From positions 65,713,031-65,777,030 of the forward strand of contig CP136065.1 of NCBI GenBank assembly GCA_032622095.1: 64,000 bases of DNA. Direction: 5' to 3'. The translations under genes were made by a program, and so were the position numbers. The notes below the pieces were generated by a model. That model was not told the DNA's origin. It was given only the letters and a program-made list of their open reading frames with translations, and made no database searches. Of this stretch, positions 10,729 through 23,394 are shown in pieces. Positions within the stretch are counted from its first letter, which is position 1. Every line of letters begins with the position of its first letter. Origin of the DNA: Siphonodentalium dalli (taxonomy: Eukaryota; Mollusca; Scaphopoda; Gadilida; Siphonodentaliidae).

Positions 10729-11399
10729 ATTAGCACCAAAATCAATGAGAACTTTATCAATGCTTGCTGCAGAACCATTATTATGATTAACATATGTGTT
10801 AGTGTATATACTTCCACATCCTATATGTGAGTATCTCCCATATTATACTCAGCCATATATGAATGGTCGTAATTGTCTCTGTTATTGTTTTTAGATTTAC
10901 CTCCCTTAACAGATTCGTCATGATTGTTAGTATACACATAATCTGTTAATTCAGGGAAGTGTATAACATTGAAAACACAGTGCATGTAATATACTTCTTA
11001 GTTATTATATACACGTTTGATAATAATGTACTTCACTTTAAGTGCATGAAGATCCCAACTCGAAATTACATGATTTAAGCGAGTTTGCTTCGCGTCGCGT
11101 ACAATTATCGAATTTCTCTCGGGTAACTAATTCAATATTTATTGCGATATCGCCTCAAAAAAGTCACCAATAAGTATGCAACCCCTAATGTGAAGTAGAT
11201 TAATGAGGAACAAATATATTTCCTTCCTTGTTTGTTCAATGTTATAACGTTCCCGGTCAGAAGGGATCAGAACATCAAAAAGGTCCCTGGTTTTGTGCCA
11301 GTGGAATATGATATCTATACGGGCATATATAGATTCATGGCATGGTCGATATGGTGTTATGGTACATTCGCTTTATACCCTGTGTAACTATTTAAAACA

Positions 11400-12330
11400 C
11401 TTCTCCAAATATGCCCGTTATTTCGGGTTATTTCGTCAAAAACACTTCTTCAAATATCTACGTTAGTGCCACCGCACACGCTGCGATTAAAATCGTAAGT
11501 GGGGAAAATCGCAGGAGGAAGCATCCAATGCGCATGCCCACGACAATATCGTAGCCAAATCGTAGCAATCAAGCACTGTTTGATTTTACCAGGAAAATCG
11601 TGGCGCGACATTGGCAACGCGCGCGATCGTAGCTGTCACATGACCACTGTCGCACTGGTCATGTTGTAAATACCACGAAAAGAAAACATTCAAAAATTGC
11701 GCAAAGTTTACAAACTTGTTGCACTTACAAAAACGAGGCCACATTGGTGGAGATGTGGCACGACATGGAGTGCAGGCCTATACCACATATCAGGCAAGGA
11801 GTAGAGGGCTGCCGCAATTGTTGAAATTCAATTGGGGCAGCTGAGCCTGTTGAGTTGACACGTACAAAAATGTAAAAAATATTCAATTTCACTTGAACTT
11901 TCAACACCAACCTGTTAGTTTAGAAAATTGAGATACATGCCATGCATATGTATTTAGTTGCATAATGCGGAGAATGTGGTATAACATTTTGCTATCATGT
12001 GATCGATCACGTGGATAAAATCGTAGCCGCAAACATCGCAGCACCGTAGCGTCTGCGGGCAAGCTACGATTTCTCCACCTACGATTTTCCCCACGATTTT
12101 ATTCGTAGCGTGTGCGGTGGCACTTATTTAGTTAATAAAAATAATTTCGTATTTCGATAATTCGCGCTATTTCGTCATTTCGGTGAATTTTTTATTCCGC
12201 AATTTCGCTGTATTTTCCTATTTCGCTTTTTCGATGCATTTTTTATTCCGCTATTTCGCTGTATTTTCCTATTTCGCTTTTTCGTGGTATTTCATATTTC
12301 GATAATTCGCAATATTTGACATATTATGGG
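11400..12330. repeat. TTTCG-rich low-complexity tract, split by a transposon
   Basis: Short irregular repeats of TATTTCG and TTTTCG occur at 11417-11462 and again at 12127-12330. In the right part a ~50 bp unit starting TATTCCGCAATTTCGCTG is repeated twice. The Harbinger-like element at 11466-12123 sits between the two parts, so it inserted into this tract. Confidence 0.7.
11463..12126. mobile_element. PIF/Harbinger-like non-autonomous DNA transposon
   Basis: The terminal inverted repeats begin GTGCCACCGCACACGCT at the left, and the complement ends at 12123. They extend about 40-50 bp and include AAAATCG and GGGGAAAATCG. TTA follows and precedes the element (11463-11465 and 12124-12126), a 3 bp duplication typical of PIF/Harbinger. 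There is no transposase reading frame; the 61-codon minus-strand frame has no motif. Confidence 0.8.
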
Positions 12331-13470
12331 ATATTGGCATGCCTCAACGGCTGGCGTGGCATGCCACGTACCCTATACCACTGACAAATTTTAACTAATA
12401 GTTTTGTATTACTACAGAGTAACATTGGTCTGTATCAGGTATAAGGTGGAGGGAGAGCGTAATTCAGATTCAAATAATGTCGATATGGGCCTATTTGTGT
12501 TTTTGAAATAAGTTCAATATAAGCTTATTTTCAGGAGAACAGGCTGCATCACCGCCCTTGAAGCAGAAAGAAATTGCCAAGACTAAGAAATTCCATTTGG
12601 TTTATGTTTTTCCCATGCACTGGTACCTATAACAAACTTTCAAATCTCACACCCCTATCCAATCGTTGGACATTTCCAACTGATGGCCATGTCAGTCCAA
12701 AAAGCTGACAGAAAATATGGGAACACAGACAAGCCTTTAATAGTGTGTCTGTCATTTGCATCGGAATAGCGTCACCAAATTCACCCTCTGTGAACCTCAT
12801 ACTGCGTAGGTATCAACAGCTATGGGGGACTGATATATAGGATAAGATTGAAGTTTCCCAGTTAAAGTTGGCGGTGTTTACCCATTTAGTCACATCGATT
12901 AAGGAATTTATCTTCTGCAAATTAGGGGATATAGACACATAACAGAAGGGCGAAAGTAACTAAAAACAAAGTTAATTTGAGACTCTACATACTTCCCAGG
13001 CGATAAGGCCTAAGTAGAATGAGGTCCCCAGAGGGTGAATTTGGTGATGCCAAACCGCTGTTTCAAGGCTTAAACCGCTATTTCAAGCAACAAACGACCA
13101 TATAGTTTAACTTACCACCTGAACATTCCCCTTCAATAAATATGACTCCTTCTCTACTTTTGTTATCTGCCGTCTGCATATTTATAATGAAAACCTCCCC
13201 AAATGCATAATAGACAATTCCAATGTATATATTCTATGAATCGTAGAATCCATTTTGTATATAAAGGGTTAAAACGGGGATTGAACAACCACAGACGTCC
13301 CTTACATGAAACAAAGGCTACAAGAACTGGCGGACCTAACTTTAACCCGTATCAGTAACTCCAGTCTCATAACCGAACTAAATCTAAGAAAGTTACTCCT
13401 CAACAAGGACTAACCACCTAACACCTATTATTACTGAACTTGTATTTATTGAATATATGCATATTATTAC
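12331..13470. other. Gene-free stretch with one small MITE
   Basis: No coding or RNA gene was recognised. It contains the inverted-repeat element at 12769-13050. An inexact repetition of AAACCGCT follows at 13052-13090. Confidence 0.5.
12769..13050. mobile_element. Short MITE with ~42 bp inverted ends
   Basis: The left end, GCGTCACCAAATTCACCC, is mirrored by GGGTGAATTTGGTGATGC at the right. The match runs on through the CCTCAT and TAGG blocks. The interior is 200 bp with no coding potential. No convincing target duplication was found. Confidence 0.65.
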
Positions 13471-13830
13471 ATTGACTAACACCAAAATCAAAACATAGGT
13501 TAGCGGGCGCAAGCCCTAGATGACTCCTTGGGCGCTGATGAATGTCCTCGGGCGGTGTAGATACGCTTGTCGTGGCCGTAGTATAAGTCATCGAATAATT
13601 ATCTCCTACAAACCTAACTAACACTCATTGTATACCGGCATTCGCCAATATTGACAACATGTACACCATTATATATTGACTAACACCAAAATCAAAACAT
13701 AGGCAATCGGGCTCACGCCCTAGATGGCTCCTTGGGCGCTGATGAATGTCCTCGGGCGGCAATATACGCTTGTCGTGCCGTAGTATAAGCTGTCGAATAA
13801 TTATCTCCTCCAAAATCAACTAACACTACT
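13471..13830. repeat. Tandem dimer of a ~202 bp repeat
   Basis: Two copies starting TTGACTAACACCAAAATC lie at 13474 and 13676. They share CCTTGGGCGCTGATGAATG and CTCGGGCGG and are locally G+C richer than their surroundings. Minus-strand reading frames cross both copies, but I find no known domain. This may be a satellite or a dimeric SINE; clear pol III boxes were not seen. Confidence 0.65.
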
Positions 13831-14734
13831 TAATTGACAACACTTCCTTTACAGAAATTGTGTATATATATTCAATATTTTTACAAAATCTATTAAAAAC
13901 AACCCAAAAAAATCACAAAAACCAAAAAAATATTCACTGTATATATATATACATTCACATATACCATTGTCTACCATCTTACATATTTTTTCAACCAATA
14001 AACTACAACAAGAACATGAAGATGATTTCACTTACGCCCGCGCCCTGGGAACCCATACAAATTGGGGGGAAACGCAATCATTTCTATAACAGGCACTACC
14101 CGCCTTATACGTATAATTACAAATTCATTTTCAGAAACTAGCGCTCATGTCATACACATTCCACTCACCTAATAACACCAACCAAGCGGGATCCGGCTTG
14201 AAAACCGACCCAGCACTAGCTTGGGGTGGGGTGCAGGAACTACAGACCCATAAGTGGTCATAGCTCTCAACGAGTTAGGAGCGGCATATACCAAAATATG
14301 CTCGTCCCGCTTGCCGCTCTGACATTTCTTCGGGAGCAGGACGGCTCACGGCTCAAGAACACACTGACATGAATTAAATGTATACATAATTTTAACAAAA
14401 TAAAGAAATTACCAAAAACAAAAATCTATTGAATGTAATCATATATATCTCTGTACAAAACCATTCACATATATTGTCAACAATTAAAGTCTATCTTGTA
14501 CATTATCAATCAGATTTACTTCATTTATCGAAACCCAAATAATTCTGCACATAAAATTGTCAGAGTCTTCACCTACGCCCGTGCTATGTGATGTAGGGCG
14601 GTCCACAGAAACAACGAAATATCCAAAACATACTGTCTCTGCGCGTTCTATCCTTCCGCGACAGTATGAGTGCCGTATCGACAAACCCATTTACACATCG
14701 TGTCGTTATGTGTATATACGGCATATATCAATTT
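13831..14734. other. No gene seen; contains a dispersed repeat
   Basis: AT-rich sequence without a supported gene. At 14660-14715 lies GAGTGCCGTATCGACAAA and following bases, repeated almost exactly at 24385-24440. Confidence 0.5.
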
Positions 14735-16975
14735 AGATCCGAGACAGCATTTGGTGTAGGATGGACCAGCAGTGCTCTCAGATTGTCCATTTCAGTCCAA
14801 CTTTCGACCGAAAGATTATTTTGATCTTAAAACGACAAATTTCACACTAAATCATGTTTGGAAAACCAAAATATCTGAAAAATTTCAACCTAAGTTTGGT
14901 TTTAAAAATTTCAAATAATGCAGAATAATGTTCAAAATTTTGCCAATAGTTGAGGCGGAGGGGATGATACCAGTAAGCCAATTCGTCTTCAATTCTGCAA
15001 ACAACGTACCAATCTGGCGAGAGAAAAAAAAACACGCCAAATTAATTGACGACGCGGCGTAACAGAATCTCAATAACATGAATAAAGACATAACGGCTGA
15101 ATTGACGGTGAATTTAACGGGTTCTAAAGAGCTCGTCAATCTCCGGATGCGCCGTGATATATGATATATCAATTTAGTCAAGTTAGCCAAGACACCATTT
15201 GGTGTAGGAGGGACGAGTTGTGCTCTCAGAGATAGATTATATATAGATTATCCAATTGATGGCCATAACAGTTCAATAATCAGCTAAAAGAAGATTATTT
15301 TACTTTTGGTCTTAAATCCACAAATTTCACAATGAATATTGATTGGGAAATCAAAATATATTAACTATTTCAGCATATTTCCAGATATATTTCCATATAT
15401 GTTTGAAATTGACAACTAATAATATTGTGTGCGGCATGAAATTTCCAACTATTGAACATTTTGGTGAAAGATGGGGAGGGGTAGACACCGTTTACCTACC
15501 GACCCACATACAAAAATACACATTGTGATGAATTTCAGTGATACCAGGAGCATATTTCATCTTCAATTGCGCAGAAGACGGACCAATCTGATGGGGAAAA
15601 AGAATTAACAAAAGCGAAGAAAAAGCATGCGTGAAATTGATTGACAGCGGCGTCACAAAATCTCAAAAACGTGAAATTTGGACCGGCGCTGAATCAACGG
15701 TGAATTTAACGCGTTCTGAAGGACTCGTCAATCGCCGGATGCGCCGTGATAAATGATATAATATATCAATTTAGTCGAGCGATACGAGATAGCATTTGGT
15801 GTAGGAGGGACGAGTTGTGCTCTCAGAGATAGATTATATATAGATTATCCAATTGATGGCCATATCAGTTCAATAATCAGCTAAAAGAAGATTATTTTAC
15901 TTTTGGTCTTAAATCCACAAATTTCACAATGAATATTGATTGGGAAATCAAAATATATTAACTATTTCAGCATATTTCCAGATATATTTCCATATATGTT
16001 TGAAAGTTCCAACTAATAATATTGTGTGCGGCATGAAATTTCCAACTATTGAACATTTTGGTGAAAGATGGGGAGGGGGTAGACACCGTTTACCTACCGA
16101 CCCACATACTAAAGTACACATTGTGATCAATTTCAGTGATACCAGAAGCATATTTCATCTTCAATTGCGCAGAAGACGGACCACTCTGACGGGTAAAAAG
16201 AATTAACAAAAGCGAAGAAAAAGCATGCGTGAAATTGATTGACAGCGGCGTCACAAAATCTCAATATCGTGAATTTGGACCTGCGCTGAATCGACGGTGA
16301 ATTTAACGCGTTCAAAAGGACTCGTCAATCTCGGCATGCGCCGTGATATATGATATATCAATTTAGTCGAGCGATACGAGATAGCAGTTGGTGTAGGAGG
16401 GACGAGTTGTGCTCTCAGAGATAGATTATATATAGATTATCCAATTGATGGCCATATCATTTCAACAATCAGCTAAACGAAGATTATTTTTACTTTTTGG
16501 TCTTAAAACCACAAATTTCACACAGAATATTGGTTGGGAAATCAAAATATATTAATTATTTCAATATATTTCCAAATATATTTCCATATATGTGTGTGCG
16601 GCATGAAATTTCCAACTATTGGGGAAGGGGTAGACATACCCACATGCTAAATACGCATTGTGATCAATTTCAGAGAATGCATCATGATACCAGAATAATA
16701 TTTCATCTTCAATTCCACAGAAGACAGACCAATCTGACGGGGAAAAAAGAATTAACAAAAACGAAGAAAAAACATACGTGAAATTGATTGACAAAGGCGT
16801 AACAAAATCTCAATAACGTGAATTTGGACCGGCGCTGAATAGACGGTGAATTTAACGCGTTCTAAAGGACTCGTCAATCTCGGCATGCGCAGTGATATAT
16901 GATATATCAATTTAGTCGAGCGATACGAGATAGCATTTGGTGTAGGAGGGGCCAGCAGTGCTCTCAGAGATAGAT
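14735..16975. repeat. Tandem array of ~440-594 bp units, five copies
   Basis: Units carrying TTGGTGTAGGAGGGACGAG (or variants) begin near 14748, 15200, 15794, 16389 and 16936. Copies 2 and 3 are 594 bp apart and very similar; copy 1 is more diverged and copy 5 is truncated. Each unit carries TATATCAATTTAG, a conserved CACAAATTTCACA block and GGTGAATTTAACG. A related copy lies in inverse orientation at 24660-25215, so the family is dispersed as well as tandem. Confidence 0.85.
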
Positions 16976-18380
16976 TAACCTCTTAATAGAATGCGATCAG
17001 CGTAATGAATAAAAAATAAACGATAACATTTCACATTGAATTTAAGTGATTTGTGGCACTCGTGTAAAACAGAGAGATTTTATGTGAAAATTACAGTGTG
17101 GCTGATGGGAAATTTGTTAAATTCTTCAGGGATCGATAAATTCCATTTGGGCCAATCTGCTTTATATTTCTCAAACATAATGATCATAACCACCAATTTA
17201 TGAGTTTATTGTCCCTGTGATGATGTATTTCATATCGTGTGTTATCTTGGAGATGAACAATTTGTGGCCGTATAGTGGCCTCCGTCGTAAAACGTTACCG
17301 CTTTTTGAGGTTCGTTTCGGTGCGCATACAATATTACCAGTTCCTGCTTATTATATAGCTATATTTTACAACGTATGCCCTGACTTATTTATATGTCCGA
17401 AACTTATCCCATGGCATGCTGCTTGTCCTAAAGCAACCCTAAAATGGTGAAGTCCACAGAAATTACAGAATAGATTTACAACTAGAAGTTCCATACGTTC
17501 TGCAACATACATATTTATCTCAACTATCATAATAGTTGAGGTAATTCTGTATATTGCAGAAATTATGAAACTCCACATATAAGACAGCTTTGATGATATC
17601 ACTGGAAAAAAAATGTCCTTTTGTGTTTTGTCCTGGAGTCAGTGCTATAAAAGTCACAGTACCAGTCACAAGAGGTGGTATATTAAGCGCGCTATTTTCA
17701 CGCGCAAGGGCCTACTTTTTTTTTTAACTTTAGTAAGACACACGTGTATTATCGGCACGCACAGTGATGTCGATATCAATGCCGCAACTTTAATATTATT
17801 ATGTTAACTAGAATATAATTATGATATTCAATTTGTGTTGAGTTATTAGTGTTATGAGATAAACATGGGTGATAACTGATAAGGGTATTTGAACAATTTT
17901 GTCAACATGAAAAGACACGTTTAAAATGGAACTATATTTTTTCTTGAATGTGTCTTTACTTCCTCTGCGGTTGTGATAAGGAAATCGACTTTAATTTGTT
18001 TTAACCCCAGCCGTTTCGATATCGTTTTTCCTTGCTAAAATGTGATTATGTGATAAAATGGATCTCAAAATAACATACCAGTTGAGGTAATTCTGTATAT
18101 TTCAGGAATGATGAAACTTCACATATAAGACGGCTTTGGTGATATCGCTTAAAAAAATGTCCTAAATGTGTTGCGCTGGTGTCAGTGCTATAAAAGACAT
18201 ATACATGTAAATTACAAGTTTACAGCAACGCAAGTCAATGGTTCATACATGGCCCAATACCGTTTTTATAGATAATGTGCGAGGCGAAACTAATATTAAT
18301 AGATAGTTCATCACAAGAAATTATATGCGCCCGTTTATTATTGACAATTATATATCAAAGAAATGGATCTGGATTTACTT
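16976..18380. repeat. Gene-free region with a pair of direct repeats
   Basis: GTTGAGGTAATTCTGTATAT starts at about 17532 and again at 18083, and similarity continues for about 120 bp up to TCAGTGCTATAAAAG. Between them, 17700-18012 is a dispersed repeat. No coding exon was recognised. Confidence 0.6.
17700..18012. repeat. Dispersed repeat, inverse copy at 31690-31980
   Basis: The two regions share blocks such as TAGTAAGACACACGTGTAT, GGTTGTGATAAGGAAATC and TTTAACCCCAGCC, in opposite orientation. The similarity extends over about 300 bp with several indels, indicating an old dispersed element. The termini are not clear. Confidence 0.7.
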
Positions 18381-19330
18381 GAAATCTGGATGCAAGTTGG
18401 TCTGGTATTTTGAGTGGAATGCTTTCATAAACTGTCTTACCAACTTGCATCTATACTCAATGGAACGGTTCACAATCAACAATATATTCCTTATATTTAT
18501 ATACATTCGCGCTGTGGAACTTGAATTTAGGACGCTGGTTGGTTGGTTGAAATCACGTCATATGACGTCGTGCGCAGGCTCCAACTTGTTTTCATATTGT
18601 ATATATGGATACAACTGACAACGCGATACCCAAACTCAATGCAGCACCCTCTCCGTTATCTCTGCGATATATCACTGCCATAAGGTTGGTACTTTGCGGA
18701 CCGATCGATACATTGTCGGAACTATATTTAATCACCTATTATCTTATTTTGACCACCGCAAGTTTGCAATAAATTGTAATTCTTTCGGTATTGATAAAAA
18801 CAATATGAACTGAGCCAGATATAGACAATTTTAATCCTAAAATATAAGAAGAACTAAGATCATGTCAGAAACCCTGACCAAATGTCCTTGTGGCAGTGGT
18901 ATCTCAGCGGAGCAATGGGAGATAACCCTTCCTGGAGTTTGCGCGATACCATGCACAATATCGTCAAAACAGACAGTAAATGCTGTTTTAATCTGCACGC
19001 TGGGTGTAAATATAGGAAATAGATGTTGATTTGCTTGAGTTCCATGGAGTATTATCTCAAATATACCTTTACGATGATTGAACGGTTAATTGTGAATTTG
19101 TATATTCAAATTGTTTTTGTATTATGTAATAGCATCATAATTCAGCGGAACTATTTTAGTCGAATGATTTGTTTCGAAATAAAGATGGCAACGATGATGA
19201 TGATTCATGGATGTAAGTTGGTCTTACATTTTGAGTGGAACGCTTTCATAAAATGACAAACTAACATGCATCCATACTCAATGGAACGCAACACGAGCAA
19301 CAATATATTCCTTATATAGTTACTCTCCTA
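18380..19330. repeat. Two copies of a ~100 bp hairpin repeat
   Basis: At 18388-18490, GGATGCAAGTTGGTCTG pairs with ACCAACTTGCATC downstream, forming a hairpin. At 19207-19310 a diverged copy (GGATGTAAGTTGGTCTTAC) keeps the same layout. Each is followed by AACAATATATTCCTTATAT. The 700 bp between them holds no gene I can support. Confidence 0.65.
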
Positions 19331-19828
19331 TATATCACTGTTTTAAAATGACCTTCATTTAACGGAACAAAATTCTGGTGAATTTATGCCAGAACTAAGT
19401 TCCGTAAAATTACAGGGTGACCGTAATGAAAAGTTTAAACCGTATTTTTACGAAATCATATTATTTTGGAGATCCGCATTTTAACAAGCTATATTTATTT
19501 AACCAATTTAGAAACTAATCTGGTTTATCTCAAGTTGTCATGATCGTAGCCTTTGTTTAATCTGAATGAAACGAGGAAATGCATTCAAGAACAATGTATG
19601 TATAGTCTAAATTATTTAATAATAACCGACCATTATCAAGATAGCAATTCAGATCCTTCTGCAAACACCAGTGCGGCCATTATTAATATATTTTGAAAGA
19701 TAAATGTTCATGAATGTTTCATATACATACATTAGCTTTTTCTCAAGTTGCTGGGATAGGCAAACACCGCAAAATGACAATTACAGCTACAAGTAACGGC
19801 ACTCTTTCTTAACCGAATCGGTTTGCCC
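19331..19828. other. No recognisable feature
   Basis: AT-rich sequence preceding the minisatellite. No repeat, exon or RNA gene was recognised. Confidence 0.5.
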
Positions 19829-20440
19829 ACCAACATCATACCAAATCAGCAGGAGCAACCAACATCATACCAAAACATAGAACCAACCGACATCATACCA
19901 AATCAGCGGAACCAACCGACATCATACCAATTCAGCGGAACCAACACCGACATCATACCAAATCAGCAGGAGCAACCAACATCATACCAAATCAGCAGGA
20001 GCAACCGACATCATACCAAATCAGCAGGAGCAACCAACATCATACCAAATCAGCAGATCCAACCGACATCATACCAAATCAGCAGGAGCAACCAACATCA
20101 TACCAAATCATAGAACCAACCGACATCATACCAAATCAGCAGAACCAACCGACATCCTACCAAATCAGCAGAACCAACCGACATCATAGCAATTCAGCAG
20201 AACCAAACGACATTATATCAAATCAGCAGAACCAACCGACATCCTACCAAATCAGCAGAACCAAACGACATGATATCAAATCGGCAGGACCAACCAACAT
20301 CATACGAAATCTAGCAGAACCAACCAACATCATAGCAAATCAGCAGATCCAACCGACATGGTACCAAATCACCAGATCCAACCGACATGGTACCAAATCA
20401 GCAGGATCAACCAACATCATACCAATTTATTCAGCAGAAT
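19829..20440. repeat. 29 bp minisatellite, about 21 copies
   Basis: The unit is close to ACCAAATCAGCAG followed by an AACCGACATCAT-type segment; successive CATCATACC starts are 28-31 bp apart. Variation is mostly A/G and C/G changes in the second half. Because 29 is not a multiple of three, the 96-codon frame across it is a by-product of the repeat. Confidence 0.95.
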
Positions 20441-21475
20441 CAACATGTAGTAAAATCCAGTTGCCGTCATCAACATTTTGACGGGAACACTGCATCGGGA
20501 GATGATTATTTGTGAATCACTTATAAATATCGACTGGACAAATACGGATTTACTGAAACTGTATGGGGAAACCAAATCATTGGTGCTATGGGGTCGGCAC
20601 AATTAATCATGGGTGCCTGAGAAGTTCTCCCTTCGCCAGATACAAAACATCCTTGTTATGTTCTATATATGGGTGGATGAGTAAACTTCCCATGTGTCTG
20701 AGGGTCCAGCTGTACAACCTTCTGACTCGAGCGGACGACAATCACACATGTTTCGCGCAAGCCCCTTTGGTCTTGTTGCCAGGGTAATTTAATTGTATAT
20801 AAACGTTTGCTATATGGGCAACAACTTTGACACCCATATCAAATTGATGCTATCGTTGGGGGCATAAAAATATGCGGACCATGTTCACGGCCGCCTGAAC
20901 TCTTTCACGCGAAAAACCGATAAAGTTGTTTCACGTCCTATTTGACCTCGACTTTTGATCATGAGAATAAATAAATAAAAAGGGCCAAAAAATGATTTGA
21001 TTTATCTGTGTACCAATTGCACATTATTAGAATTGTTGGAAAATTGTTATAACATTGTTTAGCAAAAATGTTTACCAGCTGACTTTTGTTCTACTTTCGA
21101 CTGTGTATAACTATATATATATACCAGCAATTCCATTTCGCAAAGGATTGAGACATTCATGAATATCTGCAGTGGAAACGACAAATATCCATGACAAGGT
21201 GTAACACGCCTCGCGATGCCCATACTTTTATAAAAGACAGTGCAGTTATAGTTCGCGTGTGCACAACAACAAACGGTAGGGTTCGATATTGTCCAAGGAC
21301 CGGGTTTGTCCGTCCGGAAATACCAAGGGATGCAGCGCAGTGTCAACGACGTTACGGATGTTATGGTCAACGAATCCTGTTGGGAGAGGTCACGTGACTA
21401 GACCCCAGACTAAACTGATTACCATATGACACGCGCGCTGCCGTGATTATCACCAGACACAGCGCCCAGGGATTG
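20441..21475. other. No supported gene
   Basis: Open frames of 74 codons (20563-20787, plus) and 103 codons (21059-21370, minus) have no recognised domain and no clear splice context. I leave them uncalled. Confidence 0.5.
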
Positions 21476-21665
21476 TCACGTGAAAAGGCAGGCTCGAGCG
21501 TGCCTCCGGAGATTGCATTCTTTGCCTCGTAGTGTCCATGGTGGACAAGCCTGTCCACTTGGCAACCACGTCTGTTCTCTATGTGACGCACAACTGAATT
21601 CGCAATCAACGAAAGTGCTAAAAACTCGACCGGTCACCACTGTGGATCATTGCGGTGAATTTGTG
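21476..21665. repeat. Dispersed repeat pair, copy 1 (see 23150-23380)
   Basis: It shares GTGCCTCCGGAGA, TTTGCCTCGTAGTGTCCATG, CTTGGCAACCACGTCTG and AACTGAATTCGCAATCAACG with the later copy, in the same orientation. The region is relatively G+C rich. It might be an old element or a duplicated gene fragment; no stable reading frame runs through both copies. Confidence 0.7.
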
Positions 21666-21910
21666 CTCGTTCTCATTTAAAGAGATGCGGATAGCTCAGT
21701 CATGCTGTATGTCTGGTGGTCTTCGCTCTGTACGAGCTCGTCCACGAAAGTTTTGGCAACTATAATATACCTTAGTTCTCTATGTGATGCAATCTGGATT
21801 TACTACACAGGAGAGTGATACAACTGGGGTGGTCTCAATTGTGGAGCACTGGGAAAGTTTATGCCCTTATACTCTCTTCAAGAGACGGTATAGCTCAGGG
21901 TTTTTTTTTA

Positions 21911-22405
21911 GATCATGCCATGAATCTGTACTATGGCTAACTCCCGTAGAGATAGTACAAAATCTGTTTTGACAGGGAACCGTATAAAGCCGAAAAAATA
22001 ACACGGGGAATATATTTCTTAGTGATTATCTGTTTCTTAATAGGGTACTTCACTATATGTGAAGGCCCTAACTCGAAATTGCATGTTTTTCTGTGACTTT
22101 TGAGAGCCGATATCGCAATAAACTTTCAACTAATTACCCAGGAAAAAATCCATAATTGTAAGAAACGCAAAGCAAAATCGCTCACAAAGTCACTTAAATC
22201 TTGAAATATCGAGTTGGGACCTTCATCTACAGTGAAGTACATTATTAAGAAAGAGATAATAACAAAGAAATATAATCCCTTTATTATTTTTCCGATTTTA
22301 TAAGGTTCCCTGTCCAAACTGCTAAAAGTTCCCAGGTTTTGTACTGGTGGAATATGATCTCTACGAGTGTTAGTAGAGATGCATGGCATGATCTATAAGT
22401 TTGTT
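21911..22405. mobile_element. Foldback MITE family F, copy 3 (intact)
   Basis: This is the uninterrupted reference copy of the family at 5260-5726 and 5727-11350. It starts with GATCATGCCATGAATCT and ends with the complementary GCATGGCATGATC. Arms of about 190 bp pair through TACTTCACT and AACTCGA. The centre carries CAAAGCAAAATCGCTCACAA. It is non-coding. Confidence 0.8.
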
Positions 22406-22840
22406 TTTGTCTCGTTGTCTTCATTGTGCATCCAGGGACACAGAGGATTGGGTTGGGAGCTTTGGTAAGAATTTTCAACAGTTGGAAATTTCACTTGCAG
22501 ACTGAAACAGGTTGAGATAATTGTTCCGATGGTTTGATTTTCCAACCAATAAGTGTAACTGTTATTACACATCCATTTATTTATTTTTTCGAAATCCAGC
22601 AAAATACAGAACATTTCAAAACGTTAAATCAAAAATTATGTATTTGTTCTTGAACAATATAAACCGTTTGCGTCAACAACGTAATTGGTGACGCCAACTT
22701 CAACCGAACGTTTCTTCACTGAATTATGAGGTATTGTCTACATAAAACACACGTGTGTTAAATTATTAAAACAATATAGACCTAAATTTCAGTATACTAC
22801 AAGGCTGCATTCTTCAGAGTGTGCAATAAAAATAATACAA

Positions 22841-22983
22841 CACATTTGTGTGAACATGTTAACGTTATTGCACGCGTGTGTCGTGCCCAAGATAAAGCTC
22901 GAACCTATATATGGTTCTCGTTTTACCATCGCGTCACAACAAACTCGTGAAACAACGTTAACCAGTTCACACATGCACTTGTG
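22841..22983. repeat. Small foldback repeat
   Basis: CACATTTGTGTGAACATG...TTAACGTT at the left pairs with AACGTTAACCAGTTCACACA at the right over about 28 bp with mismatches. The loop is about 85 bp. Confidence 0.6.
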
Positions 22984-23149
22984 TCGTTCTATCTATATAT
23001 CGTTTATGTACCAAGATTTCAAAAGTTTTCTACTTTGAGTTGAAATTGTCATCAGTTTCCAAACTAATGGGGGAGTTACAGGTATAACATTTCTAACCAG
23101 TTGGCCCGGTTGGGAGTTTTGAGGCACAAGGCACCCAGGCCCCGGATTC

Positions 23150-23380
23150 CCGCGTGAAAATTCAGTGTTGAACGTGCCTCCGGAGACTGCGTCTTTGCCT
23201 CGTAGTGTCCATGGCGACAAACTTGTCCACTTGGCAACCACGTCTGCTAGTATTGTCCATGGCGACAAACTTGTCCACTTGATAACCACGTCTGCTCTCT
23301 GCGTGATATATACAGAACTGAATTCGCAATCAACGAGAGTGCTATAAACGCGTCTGGTCACCATTGTATACATCTTTGGG
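23150..23380. repeat. Dispersed repeat pair, copy 2, with an internal 47 bp duplication
   Basis: It matches 21476-21665. A block beginning GTGTCCATGGCGACAAACTT is present twice in tandem inside it, but only once in the first copy, so the internal duplication occurred after the copies separated. Confidence 0.7.
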
Positions 23381-23394
23381 CCGAGTTTGAGTAT

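Larger units (their letters stand above)
5841..11020 (-). mobile_element. Near-full-length non-LTR retrotransposon (LINE)
   Basis: The element sits within a MITE, which gives its boundaries. TAATA is found on both sides (5836-5840 and 11021-11025), consistent with a short target-site duplication. On the minus strand it has a leader of about 290 bp, a long reading frame split by one frameshift near 9,355, and a tail of about 175 bp before the insertion point. No long poly(A) is seen. The protein has an apurinic-type endonuclease, a reverse transcriptase with YADD, and a cysteine/histidine C-terminal motif. This order is typical of the Jockey/I/CR1 branch. I cannot assign the clade exactly without a phylogeny. 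Confidence 0.9.
5727..11350. mobile_element. Foldback MITE family F, copy 2, split by a retrotransposon
   Basis: The left arm is at 5727-5840 and the right arm at 11021-11350. Placed together they reproduce the intact copy at 21911-22405. The gap is exactly the 5.2 kb LINE, so the LINE inserted into the MITE loop and is younger than the MITE. The right tip ends near GATTCATGGCATGG. Confidence 0.8.

Noticed and set aside
19823-20113. 96-codon frame of the NQQEQPTSYQ type
   Set aside because: It arises from the 29 bp minisatellite, which shifts frame every unit.
19829-20440. CRISPR array
   Set aside because: Repeats are contiguous without unique spacers, no cas genes exist and the DNA is eukaryotic.
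21684-21750. tRNA gene suggested by GCGGATAGCTCAGTCATG
   Set aside because: No B box, no acceptor complement and no cloverleaf can be drawn; a similar GGTAGCTCAG at 23876 also lacks them.
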